A stretch of DNA of 64,000 nt from Rhizobium sp. Pop5 (GTDB taxonomy: Bacteria; Pseudomonadota; Alphaproteobacteria; Rhizobiales; Rhizobiaceae): assembly GCF_024721175.1 (NCBI RefSeq), contig NZ_CP099399.1:248001-312000 (forward strand), in the 5' to 3' direction. Shown piece after piece: positions 26,065-34,415 of the stretch. How positions within the stretch are numbered: the stretch's first letter is position 1; the number at the start of each line of letters is the position of its first letter. A program made the position numbers and the translations under genes. Below the pieces are notes generated by a model. That model was not told the DNA's origin. It did not search any database and saw nothing but the letters and a program-made list of their open reading frames with translations.

Positions 26065-26802
26065 GTGTCCGACAGTGCTAGAACGAAGCGCCGTACGGGG
26101 CGCAATGCACCAACTGTGATCATTATTGAGCATTCGACACTGGCACGCACGACCCTTGTAAAGCTTCTTGAGCGTGAACTCGCCGGGTGGAACTTAATAG
26201 ATTTGATCTCGACCGAGAGTCTCGATCGAGCTCTTGGATCTGAGGTGCGTTTGATTGTATTGGATCTGGCCGGCAGGGGTGTCGAGAGCACCAGCCTGCG
26301 CGATGATCTCGCCGCGATCGCTGCGCGGTTTCCTGAGGCTCCTATCACGTTGCTCTCAGGTACGGATGACGCCATCATAGCCCGTCAGGCGCTCAAGATG
26401 GGTATCCGCGGCTTTTTCTCGACTTCACTTGCTGTCGATATTGCCCTTGCCGGTCTTCGTCTCGTTCTGGCAGGGGGAACATTTTTCCCGCAGCTGTTGG
26501 GAGCCGCCACAAATGGCTCGACCGAGCTTCCTCCGGCCAGAAATGAGGCCGAAAAAAGCTTGGATGACAGGACGCAGTACCTGGCGCTTGCCGATTTCAC
26601 GCCCCGGGAAGCAGACGTCCTCGCAGAGTTGCAATGTGGCTTCTCGAACAAGGTCATTGCGGGAAAACTCAATTTGTCGGGGCATACGGTCAAGATGCAT
26701 TTGCAACACATAATGCGCAAGCTGCAGGCGCAGAACCGCACCGAGGTGGTTGCCCGCCTGGTTCAAAGAGCCGCCGGCGGGCCTGACGTATCGCCGGGTT
26801 AA
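26065..26802 (+). CDS. LuxR-family response-regulator-like transcription factor
   Basis: 245 aa from a GTG at 26065 with GGGAG upstream; a TTG at 26032 would extend it. The N-terminal half resembles a receiver domain (TVIIIEHSTLARTTLVKLL, LIVLDLAG with the likely phospho-Asp, ITLLSGTDD), but the early acidic pair is replaced by IEHS, so phosphorylation may be lost. The C-terminal GerE/LuxR helix-turn-helix is clear (FTPREADVLAEL, then NKVIAGKLNLSGHTVKMHLQ). No autoinducer-binding domain. No kinase is adjacent; the secretion locus next door is the likely target. Confidence 0.85.
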   Translation: MSDSARTKRRTGRNAPTVIIIEHSTLARTTLVKLLERELAGWNLIDLISTESLDRALGSEVRLIVLDLAGRGVESTSLRDDLAAIAARFPEAPITLLSGTDDAIIARQALKMGIRGFFSTSLAVDIALAGLRLVLAGGTFFPQLLGAATNGSTELPPARNEAEKSLDDRTQYLALADFTPREADVLAELQCGFSNKVIAGKLNLSGHTVKMHLQHIMRKLQAQNRTEVVARLVQRAAGGPDVSPG

Positions 26803-26828
26803 GCGGGGTCGCCGCTATTGAGAGCTGT

Positions 26829-27410
26829 CTAGAGCATCCGCGGCAGGACGTCCGTTTCGGCCCCTCTATGCTGTAGCCTATGTTTTAGCGCACCAGCCAC
26901 ATGAAGGATAATACAGGCCAGGAGAAGGTAGGCGCCATACCTGTGAAGGGTTTGGAAGACGGCGAACGCGGCGTCGTTCTTGGGCAAAAGCTCCGGAATG
27001 TGAGGGATGAAAAAGAAAGGCACGCCATCGCTTTGCGTGAAGCTGCTCGACATGAAATAGCCGAGCAATGGAACAAGCAGTGTCAGCAGGATGATAAGCC
27101 GATGCGTCACATGCGACAGGGTTCTTTCCCAGCCAGCCAAGGCTTGAGGTGTGTGGGGCATAGAGGCTTTGTAACGCCAGCGCAGGGCAAGATGCACCAA
27201 TGCCAGAAGCCAGATCAGGACGCCAAATTGCTTGTGGTTCGGATATAAGAATGACGCTACGTCCATATCGCTTTCTGGAAGCCTGGTCATATACCAACCA
27301 GAGGCTATCATTCCCATGATCAGCACGGCACGCAGCCAATGAAGTATCCGAATCGACAGGGGATATTTTGTCGTGCGGCTTTCTGTCGTCTTATCAATCA
27401 TGGAAGACAT
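26829..27410 (-). CDS. Cytochrome b561-type di-haem membrane protein
   Basis: 193 aa with four hydrophobic segments and paired His residues: RILHWLRA near residue 25, VHLALRW near 75, HVTHRL near 100 and LHRYGAYLLLACIILHVAGA near 160-178. This matches the bacterial cytochrome b561 (CybB) family, which moves electrons from quinol in the inner membrane, in E. coli supporting superoxide oxidation. ATG at 27410 or 27401. It is divergent from the RND pump and shares its control region, including the GTGGA repeats at 27651-27678. Confidence 0.88.
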   Translation of the reverse strand: MSSMIDKTTESRTTKYPLSIRILHWLRAVLIMGMIASGWYMTRLPESDMDVASFLYPNHKQFGVLIWLLALVHLALRWRYKASMPHTPQALAGWERTLSHVTHRLIILLTLLVPLLGYFMSSSFTQSDGVPFFFIPHIPELLPKNDAAFAVFQTLHRYGAYLLLACIILHVAGALKHRLQHRGAETDVLPRML

Positions 27411-27817
27411 CTTTCGTTAGAAGAAAAGTACCATTTAAAATCCGCCGGCCATGGCTGCCCGGAGCGCGTTCTGAAAGTGCCGTTGGGAATGGCTCATAAG
27501 GTGAGCCCATTGTTTCCGTTCATTTGAAAACCTGCCGCCAGTTCATATTCCCGCGAAGTCAGTTCCGGACTGACCGCGCATCGCTTTCGTCGCGCCACGC
27601 AATCCGCTGACCTGCCGTTTGTCGACGTAGTCACCAATTGTCGCGTCTTTGTGGAGGATATGTGGAGACTCCGTGGATGACTGCGATCACCGGCGTTGAT
27701 CGCTTGGGGCCCGAGCTCCATGGGACATCAATCAAATCTCCACAAAACGCCAACCCGATCGCCCTATCAGCGGTTCGGTCGCGAAAGCGTTGTCACGATT
27801 TTGAATGGAAACTCTCG
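27411..27817. other. Divergent control region of cytochrome b561 and RND pump
   Basis: 407 bp without a supported gene. The open frame on the plus strand from 27638 is an upstream extension of the adaptor gene and lacks family sequence. The region contains three 11-bp-spaced GTGGA repeats (27651-27678). Confidence 0.5.
27651..27678 (+). promoter_or_regulatory. Triple GTGGA(G/T) direct repeat, 11-bp period (pump promoter)
   Basis: GTGGAG at 27651, GTGGAG at 27662 and GTGGAT at 27673 are spaced exactly 11 bp apart. The same arrangement occurs at 32507-32534 upstream of the response regulator. OmpR-family regulators bind tandem direct repeats with about one helical turn spacing, so the regulator at 32598-33290 is the likely binder. 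Confidence 0.55.
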
Positions 27818-28987
27818 ATGAGCAGCATGTTCCGCTCGTTTATCGCCGCTGTACTTACAGTTCCCGTCGTTTTTCTTTCGGCCTGCAAGGACGAGCAAGC
27901 TCAAGCCCAGGCGAACCCGCCTGAAAATGAGGTGGCGGCGCGCGTGAGCGTCCTCACGGTTCAGCCGCGGAAAGTTGTTGTCTTCGACGAATTGCCGGGA
28001 CGCGTCTCTGCTTTTCGAACGGCCGAGATACGCCCCCAGGTCAGCGGCATCATTCAGAAACGGCTCTTCAACGAGGGAGCGGAAGTAGAACGGAATGAAC
28101 CGCTGTTCCAGCTCGATGCCGCCCCCTTCTCCGCGGATGTCGAAGCTTCCTCGGCGATACTTGCGCGCATGGAAGCGGAGCTGCTGAACGCGCAGATCAA
28201 GTTCGATCGGGCCAAGGTGCTGTCATCCCAAAAAATCCTGAGCGCTGAATCGTTCAACAACGCCACGGCCGCCCTGGCCCAAGCCAAGGCGAATGTTGCA
28301 GAAGCAAGGGCCAATCTGACGCGCCGCAAGCTCGAGCTCTCTTATGCGTCCATCAGGAGCCCCATTGCCGGACTGATCGGCCAGGCCTTGATGAGCGAGG
28401 GGGGCCTGGCGTCGTCTTCGGCGACAACTCCTCTCGCAGTCGTCCAGCAAATCGACCGCGTCTATGTTGACATCAGGCAATCCTCGATGACCCGGGAAGC
28501 GCTGGAGGATCTGGTTTCGGCCGGGGAAAGCGACGACGCGGCCAAACTTCCCGTGCAGATATTTACGGTTGCTGGAAAGCTTTATGACGAGCCTGGCCAG
28601 GTGTTGTTTTCGGACATGTCAGTCGATGCCGGCACCGGCAGCGTCGGCATACGTGTCGAAGTCCCCAATCCGAACCGGCAGCTGCTGCCCGGCATGTACA
28701 TTCGTGCGAAAGTCCCGCGTTCCATCCATCCTGACGCGCTGACGGTACCGCAGGAAGCAGTCCTGCGCGATCCGTCCGGACGACCGCAATTGATCATAGT
28801 TGGCGCGGACAAGACCGCCAGCCGGCGCAACGTCCAGGTCGGTTCGCTGGTGGACGGTCAATATATGATTGTCGATGGCCTTTTGGCCGGCGAGACGGTC
28901 GTTGTGCTCGGCCACGACCGCATTCAAGGCGGCGTGAAACTGGAGACGGTTCCTTATCGTCCCGTTGCTGCCGTCAACAGAAGCTAA
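27818..28987 (+). CDS. RND efflux periplasmic adaptor (AcrA/MexA family lipoprotein)
   Basis: 389 aa from the ATG at 27818. The N-terminus has a lipoprotein signal with lipobox FLSAC (Cys near residue 21). Then RPQVSGIIQKRLFNEGAEVE (lipoyl half-motif), an alpha-hairpin at about 100-170, the second lipoyl half ASIRSPIAGLIGQALMSEGG and a beta-barrel. It links the RND pump to an outer-membrane channel; no channel gene is adjacent. Ends 13 nt before the pump gene, which has AAGGAG in the gap. Earlier in-frame starts lack family sequence. Confidence 0.93.
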   Translation: MSSMFRSFIAAVLTVPVVFLSACKDEQAQAQANPPENEVAARVSVLTVQPRKVVVFDELPGRVSAFRTAEIRPQVSGIIQKRLFNEGAEVERNEPLFQLDAAPFSADVEASSAILARMEAELLNAQIKFDRAKVLSSQKILSAESFNNATAALAQAKANVAEARANLTRRKLELSYASIRSPIAGLIGQALMSEGGLASSSATTPLAVVQQIDRVYVDIRQSSMTREALEDLVSAGESDDAAKLPVQIFTVAGKLYDEPGQVLFSDMSVDAGTGSVGIRVEVPNPNRQLLPGMYIRAKVPRSIHPDALTVPQEAVLRDPSGRPQLIIVGADKTASRRNVQVGSLVDGQYMIVDGLLAGETVVVLGHDRIQGGVKLETVPYRPVAAVNRS

Positions 28988-29000
28988 GGAGCGGCCGAAA

Positions 29001-32000
29001 ATGCCGAATTTCTTCATCGACAGGCCGGTTTTCGCCTGGGTTATTGCAATCTTCATCGTGCTTGCCGGGGCCATTTCGATTACGCAGCTGCCGGTCTCCC
29101 GCTTTCCGGTGATCGCACCGCCGAGCGTCACCATCTATGCCAGCTATACCGGGGCGACCCCGCAGACGATCAATGACAGCGTCACGAGTCTGATCGAGCG
29201 GGAGCTATCGAGCACAAAGAATGTTCTCTACTTCGAATCCTCGTCGGACTCGTCGGGCAGCATCAGCATTACCATAACATTCAGGCCGGGGACCGATCCG
29301 GAACTGGCCCAGGTCGACGTGCAGAATCGCCTCAAGGCGATCGAACCCAGGCTTCCGGAGCAAGTTCGTCGGGCTGGTCTGACGGTCGAGGCAGCCTCGT
29401 CTGGCTTCCTGATGATCGTCTCGTTGAAGTCGACCAATGGTGAAATCGACCCGCTGGTACTCGATGATTATCTGGTGCGCAACATTTCGCCGGAATTGAA
29501 GCGGGTGCCCGGCGTCGGCCGGGTCCAATCGTTCGGGTCGGAAGCCGCCATGAGGGTCTGGATCGATCCGGTTCGGCTGTCCTCCTACTCCATTTCGATG
29601 GCCGAGGTGACGCAGGCCATTCAGTCGCAGAATGTTCAGGTCGCTCCGGGCCGGCTTGGCGAGGCGCCCACTGTTCCCGGCCAGAAAGTCAGCATTCCGC
29701 TGAGCGTCAATGGACAGTTGCAGACGCCGGAGGAGTTCGCGCAGATCATTCTGCGCTCGAAGCCGGATGGATCGAAACTTACCCTCGGCGATGTCGCCAG
29801 GATCGAGATCGGATCGCAGACGACGAGCTTCTCGATCCTCGACGGCGGCAAGCCGGCAACGGCGGCAGCCATCCAGCTCATGCCGGGCGCCAATGCCGTC
29901 AGCACCTCGCAAGGCTTGCGCGCCCGCTTATCCGAATTGTCGGCCACCATGCCGCAAGGCCTGAGCTATGCAATCTCCTATGACACCGCTCCCTTTGTGA
30001 AGGTGTCGATCCAGAAGGTGGTTCAGACGCTTGCAGAAGCGATGGTTCTCGTCTTCGTCGTCATGCTGCTGTTCCTGCAGAATTTCCGGTACACGCTGAT
30101 CCCGGCCATCGTCGCTCCCATCGCGCTTTTGGGAACATTCGCGGTGATGCTGGCGATCGGCTATTCGATCAATGTGCTGACGATGTTCGGCATGGTTCTT
30201 GCCATCGGCATCATTGTCGACGACGCGATCGTCGTTGTCGAAAATGTCGAGAGGATCATGGTAACCGAACGCCTGTCAGCGCGTGATGCCACCCGCAAGA
30301 GCATGAAGGAGATCTCGGGAGCCGTGATCGGCATTACTCTCGTGCTGACGGCCGTGTTCCTTCCCATGGGCATGGCCAGCGGCTCGGTCGGCGCGATCTA
30401 CCGTCAGTTTACGGTCTCCATGGCTGTTTCGATCCTGTTTTCCGCGTTCCTGGCGCTGAGCCTGACCCCGGCTCTCTGCGCGACGTTGTTAAAACAGATG
30501 GCGTTAGACCATCACGAACGCCAGGGTTTCTTTGCATGGTTCAACCGCGGCTTCGAGCGGCTCACTGGACGATATGCCAAGTGGGTGTCCGGCCTGATTT
30601 CCAATCGCGTCCGGGTGATGCTCGCCTATATCGCGATCATTGCGACACTCGCCTATGGTTACAACGTTCTTCCGACGGCGTTCACGCCCGAGGAGGACCA
30701 GGGCTCCTTCATGACCTCGTTTACGCTTCCGGCTGAGGCGACGGCCGAGCGGACCCGGGGGATTGTCGATCTGTTCGAACGCCATGTCGCGACCCGGCCG
30801 GACGTCGACAACAACTTGACCATCATGGGCTTCGGTTTCTCCGGCTCGGGAACGAACACCGCCATGTCCTTCACGACGTTGAAAGATTGGAATGAACGCA
30901 AATCGAGCGTAGACGAAGAAATCCTCGCCGCGACGACAGCGATGTCAGCGGCCGAAGAAGGGCAGATCGTCAGCTTGAAGCCGCCGGCAATCGATGAACT
31001 GGGTGCAACGGATGGCTTTGCCTTGAGGCTTCAGGACCGTGCCAACCACGGCATGGCGGCGCTTCTCGCGGCCTCCGAGCGGCTGGTTCAATTGGCGGCC
31101 AAGAGCAAGCTGGTCAACGATGTCCGTGTCGATGGCCTGCCGGATGGCTCGAGCGTTACTCTGCGGATCGATCGTCAGAAGGCGAGCGCGCTGGGCGTTC
31201 CGTATTCAACCGTCAGCGAGACGCTCGGCGCCGCGATCGGCTCGACCTATATCAACGACTTTCCGAATTCCGGCCGTCTTCAGCAGGTTGTCCTCCAGGC
31301 AGAAGCATCAAGCCGCATGCAGGTGGATGATGTCCTGAAACTGCAGGTGCGCAACGATAGCGGCGGGATGGTTTCTCTATCCGAGATCGTGGTCCCGGAA
31401 TGGTCGACCATTCCGTTACAGCTGACCCGATACAATGGATATCCGTCGATCAGCATCTCCGGCACTGCGGCCTCCGGTGTTTCGAGCGGCAGCGCCATGC
31501 AGGAAATGGAAAAGCTTGCCTCTGAGCTGCCAAATGGTTTCACGGTCGAATGGACCGGGCAATCCTTGCAGGAGAGACAATCCGGTGCGCAGGCACCCAT
31601 GCTCGTCGCCCTGTCATTCCTGGTCGTGTTTCTCGTCCTGGCGGCTCTCTATGAAAGCTGGAGAATTCCCCTTTCCGTCATGCTCGTGGTGCCTCTGGGT
31701 ATCCTCGGAGCCGTCATTGCCGTTCATCTAAGGGGATTGGAGAACGACATCTTCTTCAAAGTCGGGCTGATCACGCTCATCGGTCTTTCCGCCAAGAATG
31801 CGGTGCTGATCGTCGAGTTCGCGAGGAAGCTTCAGGAAGATGGAAAAGGCCTGGCGGACGCTGTGGTTGAAGCATCCCGCCTTCGGCTGCGGCCTATCGT
31901 GATGACCTCCCTAGCCTTCACGCTCGGCATCGTCCCCATGGTCATCGCCAAGGGTGCCAGCTCCGAAACGCAGAACGCAATCGGCACCGGACTTATGGGC

Positions 32001-32120
32001 GGCATGATTTCGGCCACGGTGCTGGCGGTGCTTTTCGTGCCAGTGTTTTGCGTTCTCATCATGAAGCGCCGGCATCCGAATGAGCGCGTGGTTTCCGAAT
32101 ATAAAGAGGCAGCAGCGTGA
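29001..32120 (+). CDS. RND multidrug efflux transporter (AcrB/MexB, HAE-1 family)
   Basis: 1039 aa, full length for HAE-1 pumps. Starts NFFIDRPVFAWVIAIFIVLAG (first membrane helix) at the ATG at 29001 with AAGGAG upstream. The central GIIVDDAIVVVENVERIM near residue 400 contains the paired Asp residues of the proton relay in helix 4. Further segments GFFAWFNRGFERL and, near 940, LIGLSAKNAVLIVEFARKL with the relay Lys. It should expel amphiphilic drugs or plant phenolics from the periplasm and inner membrane; substrate range is not predictable. Likely controlled by the two-component system downstream. Confidence 0.95.
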   Translation: MPNFFIDRPVFAWVIAIFIVLAGAISITQLPVSRFPVIAPPSVTIYASYTGATPQTINDSVTSLIERELSSTKNVLYFESSSDSSGSISITITFRPGTDPELAQVDVQNRLKAIEPRLPEQVRRAGLTVEAASSGFLMIVSLKSTNGEIDPLVLDDYLVRNISPELKRVPGVGRVQSFGSEAAMRVWIDPVRLSSYSISMAEVTQAIQSQNVQVAPGRLGEAPTVPGQKVSIPLSVNGQLQTPEEFAQIILRSKPDGSKLTLGDVARIEIGSQTTSFSILDGGKPATAAAIQLMPGANAVSTSQGLRARLSELSATMPQGLSYAISYDTAPFVKVSIQKVVQTLAEAMVLVFVVMLLFLQNFRYTLIPAIVAPIALLGTFAVMLAIGYSINVLTMFGMVLAIGIIVDDAIVVVENVERIMVTERLSARDATRKSMKEISGAVIGITLVLTAVFLPMGMASGSVGAIYRQFTVSMAVSILFSAFLALSLTPALCATLLKQMALDHHERQGFFAWFNRGFERLTGRYAKWVSGLISNRVRVMLAYIAIIATLAYGYNVLPTAFTPEEDQGSFMTSFTLPAEATAERTRGIVDLFERHVATRPDVDNNLTIMGFGFSGSGTNTAMSFTTLKDWNERKSSVDEEILAATTAMSAAEEGQIVSLKPPAIDELGATDGFALRLQDRANHGMAALLAASERLVQLAAKSKLVNDVRVDGLPDGSSVTLRIDRQKASALGVPYSTVSETLGAAIGSTYINDFPNSGRLQQVVLQAEASSRMQVDDVLKLQVRNDSGGMVSLSEIVVPEWSTIPLQLTRYNGYPSISISGTAASGVSSGSAMQEMEKLASELPNGFTVEWTGQSLQERQSGAQAPMLVALSFLVVFLVLAALYESWRIPLSVMLVVPLGILGAVIAVHLRGLENDIFFKVGLITLIGLSAKNAVLIVEFARKLQEDGKGLADAVVEASRLRLRPIVMTSLAFTLGIVPMVIAKGASSETQNAIGTGLMGGMISATVLAVLFVPVFCVLIMKRRHPNERVVSEYKEAAA

Positions 32121-32597
32121 GAAGGTCGAGGCGTCCGGACGGCGTTCTGGAGGGCTCTGGGCGCTGGAGGTCCGCCTCACAGGCATAGGCGCCTGCCAAC
32201 AGCAAGCCTAAAGCGGAACCCGGCGGCGATCGTTCCCGCCGACATTCTCGACTGGTACGCTTTCCACGAGGGTTGGATAGGCCCTTATAAAGTCCGTGCC
32301 ATACTGAACGTGGCTCCAGATCACTATTTTGGAAAAAAGGACAGCAATCATCGCCGCCATAATGCAGAAGACGATCAATCGTCTGGCCAAGATGAAATTT
32401 TCCATGCAGGCACGATCAACCAGCAGCGTTGCGCTTTCGTCGAAGGTTCGTGGTGACTTGGTGGATCGGATTGGAATGTGGGGTGGGGATGCTGTGTTGT
32501 GATTTGGTGGAGCCTCGGTGGAGGCTTCGTGCACAACCGTCGGAAGCTGTTGACCGGTTATGCCTCCCTGCATCAGATGGCGTCCAAGGAGCTTTCA
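32121..32597. other. Region between RND pump and response regulator
   Basis: 477 bp. A minus-strand 65-codon frame at 32208-32405 contains one hydrophobic stretch (LIVFCIMAAMIAVLFSKIVI) and could be a small membrane protein, but it lacks a good ribosome site, so I do not call it a gene. The right end holds the GTGGA repeats at 32507-32534. Confidence 0.45.
32507..32534 (+). promoter_or_regulatory. Triple GTGGA-type direct repeat, 11-bp period (regulator promoter)
   Basis: GTGGAG at 32507, GTGGAG at 32518 and GTGCAC at 32529: the same 11-bp register as upstream of the pump operon at 27651-27678. It sits about 65-90 bp before the regulator start. Suggests autoregulation by the OmpR-type protein. 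Confidence 0.55.
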
Positions 32598-33290
32598 ATG
32601 GACAACGCACTCATACTGATTATCGAAGACGAGCCTGAAATCTCGGAAATCCTCGAGCGATATTTCGAGCGAGAAGGTTTTCGCGTGGTTTCCGCCGGAG
32701 ATGGGGAGACGGGATTGTCGCATCACCAGAGGCTCCGGCCGGATCTCGTTGTTCTGGATGTGAACCTGCCTCGCATGGACGGCTATGGCGTGCTTGCGGC
32801 GATCCGGCAGAGAGGGGATACGCCGGTTATCATGGCAACGGCCCTTGCAGACGATCTGGATAAACTCCAGGCGCTTCGTGGCGGGGCAGATGATTACGTG
32901 GTCAAGCCGTTCAATCCGTTGGAAGTTGTCGCGCGAGCCAAAGCGGTGCTGCGACGGACAACGGCAAGCTCCGCAAATAAGGTGATCCGGGTTGGCGGGT
33001 TGAGCGTAGATCCGATCGCGTTCATTGCGACAGTCGAGACCCCTGCGGGCCGGAACATCCTCCAATTGACGAGGACTGAATTCAGAATTCTTGAGTATAT
33101 GGCCGCCTCACCCAATCGGGCGTTCGAACGGGGCGAGATCGTCGATGCATGTCTGCCTGAGGGCGATGCCCTCGACCGGACGGTCGATAGTCACATGAGC
33201 AAACTTCGACGAAAACTTGAGTTGGCCGGCGCCGGCAGCCTCCTCAGTGGCGTACGTGGAGTAGGATATCGGCTTGGCGACTTCAGTTAA
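32598..33290 (+). CDS. OmpR/BaeR-family response regulator
   Basis: 230 aa from the ATG at 32598 (AAGGAG upstream). The receiver domain has the acidic pair IIEDEPE, phospho-Asp in VVLDVNLPRMDG, Thr in IMATALADD and Lys in DYVVKPFNPLE. A winged-helix DNA-binding domain fills about residues 130-228 (LTRTEFRILEYMA, DRTVDSHMSKLRRKL, VRGVGYRL). The kinase gene overlaps its end. It is expected to control the RND pump and itself through the GTGGA arrays. Confidence 0.95.
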   Translation: MDNALILIIEDEPEISEILERYFEREGFRVVSAGDGETGLSHHQRLRPDLVVLDVNLPRMDGYGVLAAIRQRGDTPVIMATALADDLDKLQALRGGADDYVVKPFNPLEVVARAKAVLRRTTASSANKVIRVGGLSVDPIAFIATVETPAGRNILQLTRTEFRILEYMAASPNRAFERGEIVDACLPEGDALDRTVDSHMSKLRRKLELAGAGSLLSGVRGVGYRLGDFS

Positions 33291-34332
33291 GAGCAGCTTG
33301 AACAAACAGATCGTCTGGTCGATGACGATCGTGGCGTTCGTCGCCGCCGGAATCATGTTTTTCGGATTTCTGGCCTATGTGTCCGTGCTCGATTGGTTTT
33401 TCCCAAACGCCGAAGATTCGACCGATTGGACCCCCACGGACTTCGTTGTCCTCGGGCTTATGATTGCGATCGGGCAGGCCGTCGCGGCCTATGTGGGATG
33501 GCGGCTGTCCCGCAGGCTCGTCGTTCCGCTCACGGCTGTGACCGAAGCAGCCCGATCAATTGCCGCTGGAGATTTCGCCGGTCGCGCTCAAACCGCGGGC
33601 AGCTTTGGCGAGGTGGATCGCTTGATCAGGGACTTCAATCAGATGGCGGAGCAATTGCAGCGGGCTGAACAGGAATTACAATATTCCAATTCTGCCATCG
33701 CCCACGAACTGCGCACGCCTCTGACGATCCTGCGCGGACGCATGCAGGGGCTGGCGGATGGCGTGTTTGAGCCTAGCCCGGCGCTATTTCAAAGCCTGAT
33801 CGGGCAGATCGAAAGCCTGACGCGCATCGTCGATGATCTAAAAACACTTTCATTGATGAATGCCGGCCGAATGGAATTGCAGCTCACCGAATTCGAGCTG
33901 GCTTCCGAGGTCGAGGATGTTCTCGATTCCGTTCGCCCCTCGCTTTCGAACGCCGGCATCACCGTTACCTCGGACACGCAAACCATCTGGGTGAGGGCGG
34001 ACAGGACGAGAGTGCGGCAGGTCGTGCTGGCGCTACTGGACAACGCTCGCCGATATGCGCCCGGATCGGTCGTGGTGCTGCAGACATACGAGAAGCAGGG
34101 CAATTGGATAGTCAGCGTTTCCGACTCCGGGGCCGGGATGACGGATGCCGAGTTCGAGAAGGCCTTCGAAAGGTTCTGGAGAGCCGAAAGCGCCCGCACA
34201 AGGTCCAGCGGAGGTTCAGGTCTCGGCCTTGCCGTCGTCAAGGCGATCGCCGAAGCCCATGGCGGAGGGGCAACGATCGCCCGTAGCGAGACCGGGGGAC
34301 TGGCCGTGAAACTGTCTCTTCCAGCGGCTTGA
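33274..34332 (+). CDS. Sensor histidine kinase (BaeS-like)
   Basis: 352 aa from a TTG at 33274 overlapping the regulator by 17 nt; a TTG at 33298 just after the regulator stop is an equally possible start. Two membrane helices (about 17-38 and 52-72) flank a very short periplasmic loop, followed by a HAMP domain. Kinase boxes: H in SAIAHELRTPLTIL, N in LALLDNARRYAPGS, G1 in SVSDSGAGM and G2 in SGGSGLGLAVV. The short loop implies membrane or envelope sensing rather than a large ligand domain. Confidence 0.92.
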   Translation: MATSVKSSLNKQIVWSMTIVAFVAAGIMFFGFLAYVSVLDWFFPNAEDSTDWTPTDFVVLGLMIAIGQAVAAYVGWRLSRRLVVPLTAVTEAARSIAAGDFAGRAQTAGSFGEVDRLIRDFNQMAEQLQRAEQELQYSNSAIAHELRTPLTILRGRMQGLADGVFEPSPALFQSLIGQIESLTRIVDDLKTLSLMNAGRMELQLTEFELASEVEDVLDSVRPSLSNAGITVTSDTQTIWVRADRTRVRQVVLALLDNARRYAPGSVVVLQTYEKQGNWIVSVSDSGAGMTDAEFEKAFERFWRAESARTRSSGGSGLGLAVVKAIAEAHGGGATIARSETGGLAVKLSLPAA

Positions 34333-34354
34333 AAGTAAGCATCCCGGGCTAACG

Positions 34355-34378
34355 AGGCCGCCCACGGCGAGGCGGCCT
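34355..34378. terminator. Stem-loop between convergent kinase and epoxide hydrolase genes
   Basis: AGGCCGCC (34355-34362) pairs with GGCGGCCT (34371-34378), loop 8 nt. It lies 22 nt after the kinase stop and 37 nt after the end of the opposing gene, so it could terminate both. U-tracts are weak. Confidence 0.5.
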
Positions 34379-34415
34379 TCATCGCGCCGCCCGCCGGTTC
34401 ATACTCTGGTTTTTG

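Noticed and set aside
26065..26802. Possible quorum-sensing LuxR protein
   Set aside because: The N-terminal half is receiver-like rather than an autoinducer-binding domain, and no luxI-type gene is nearby.
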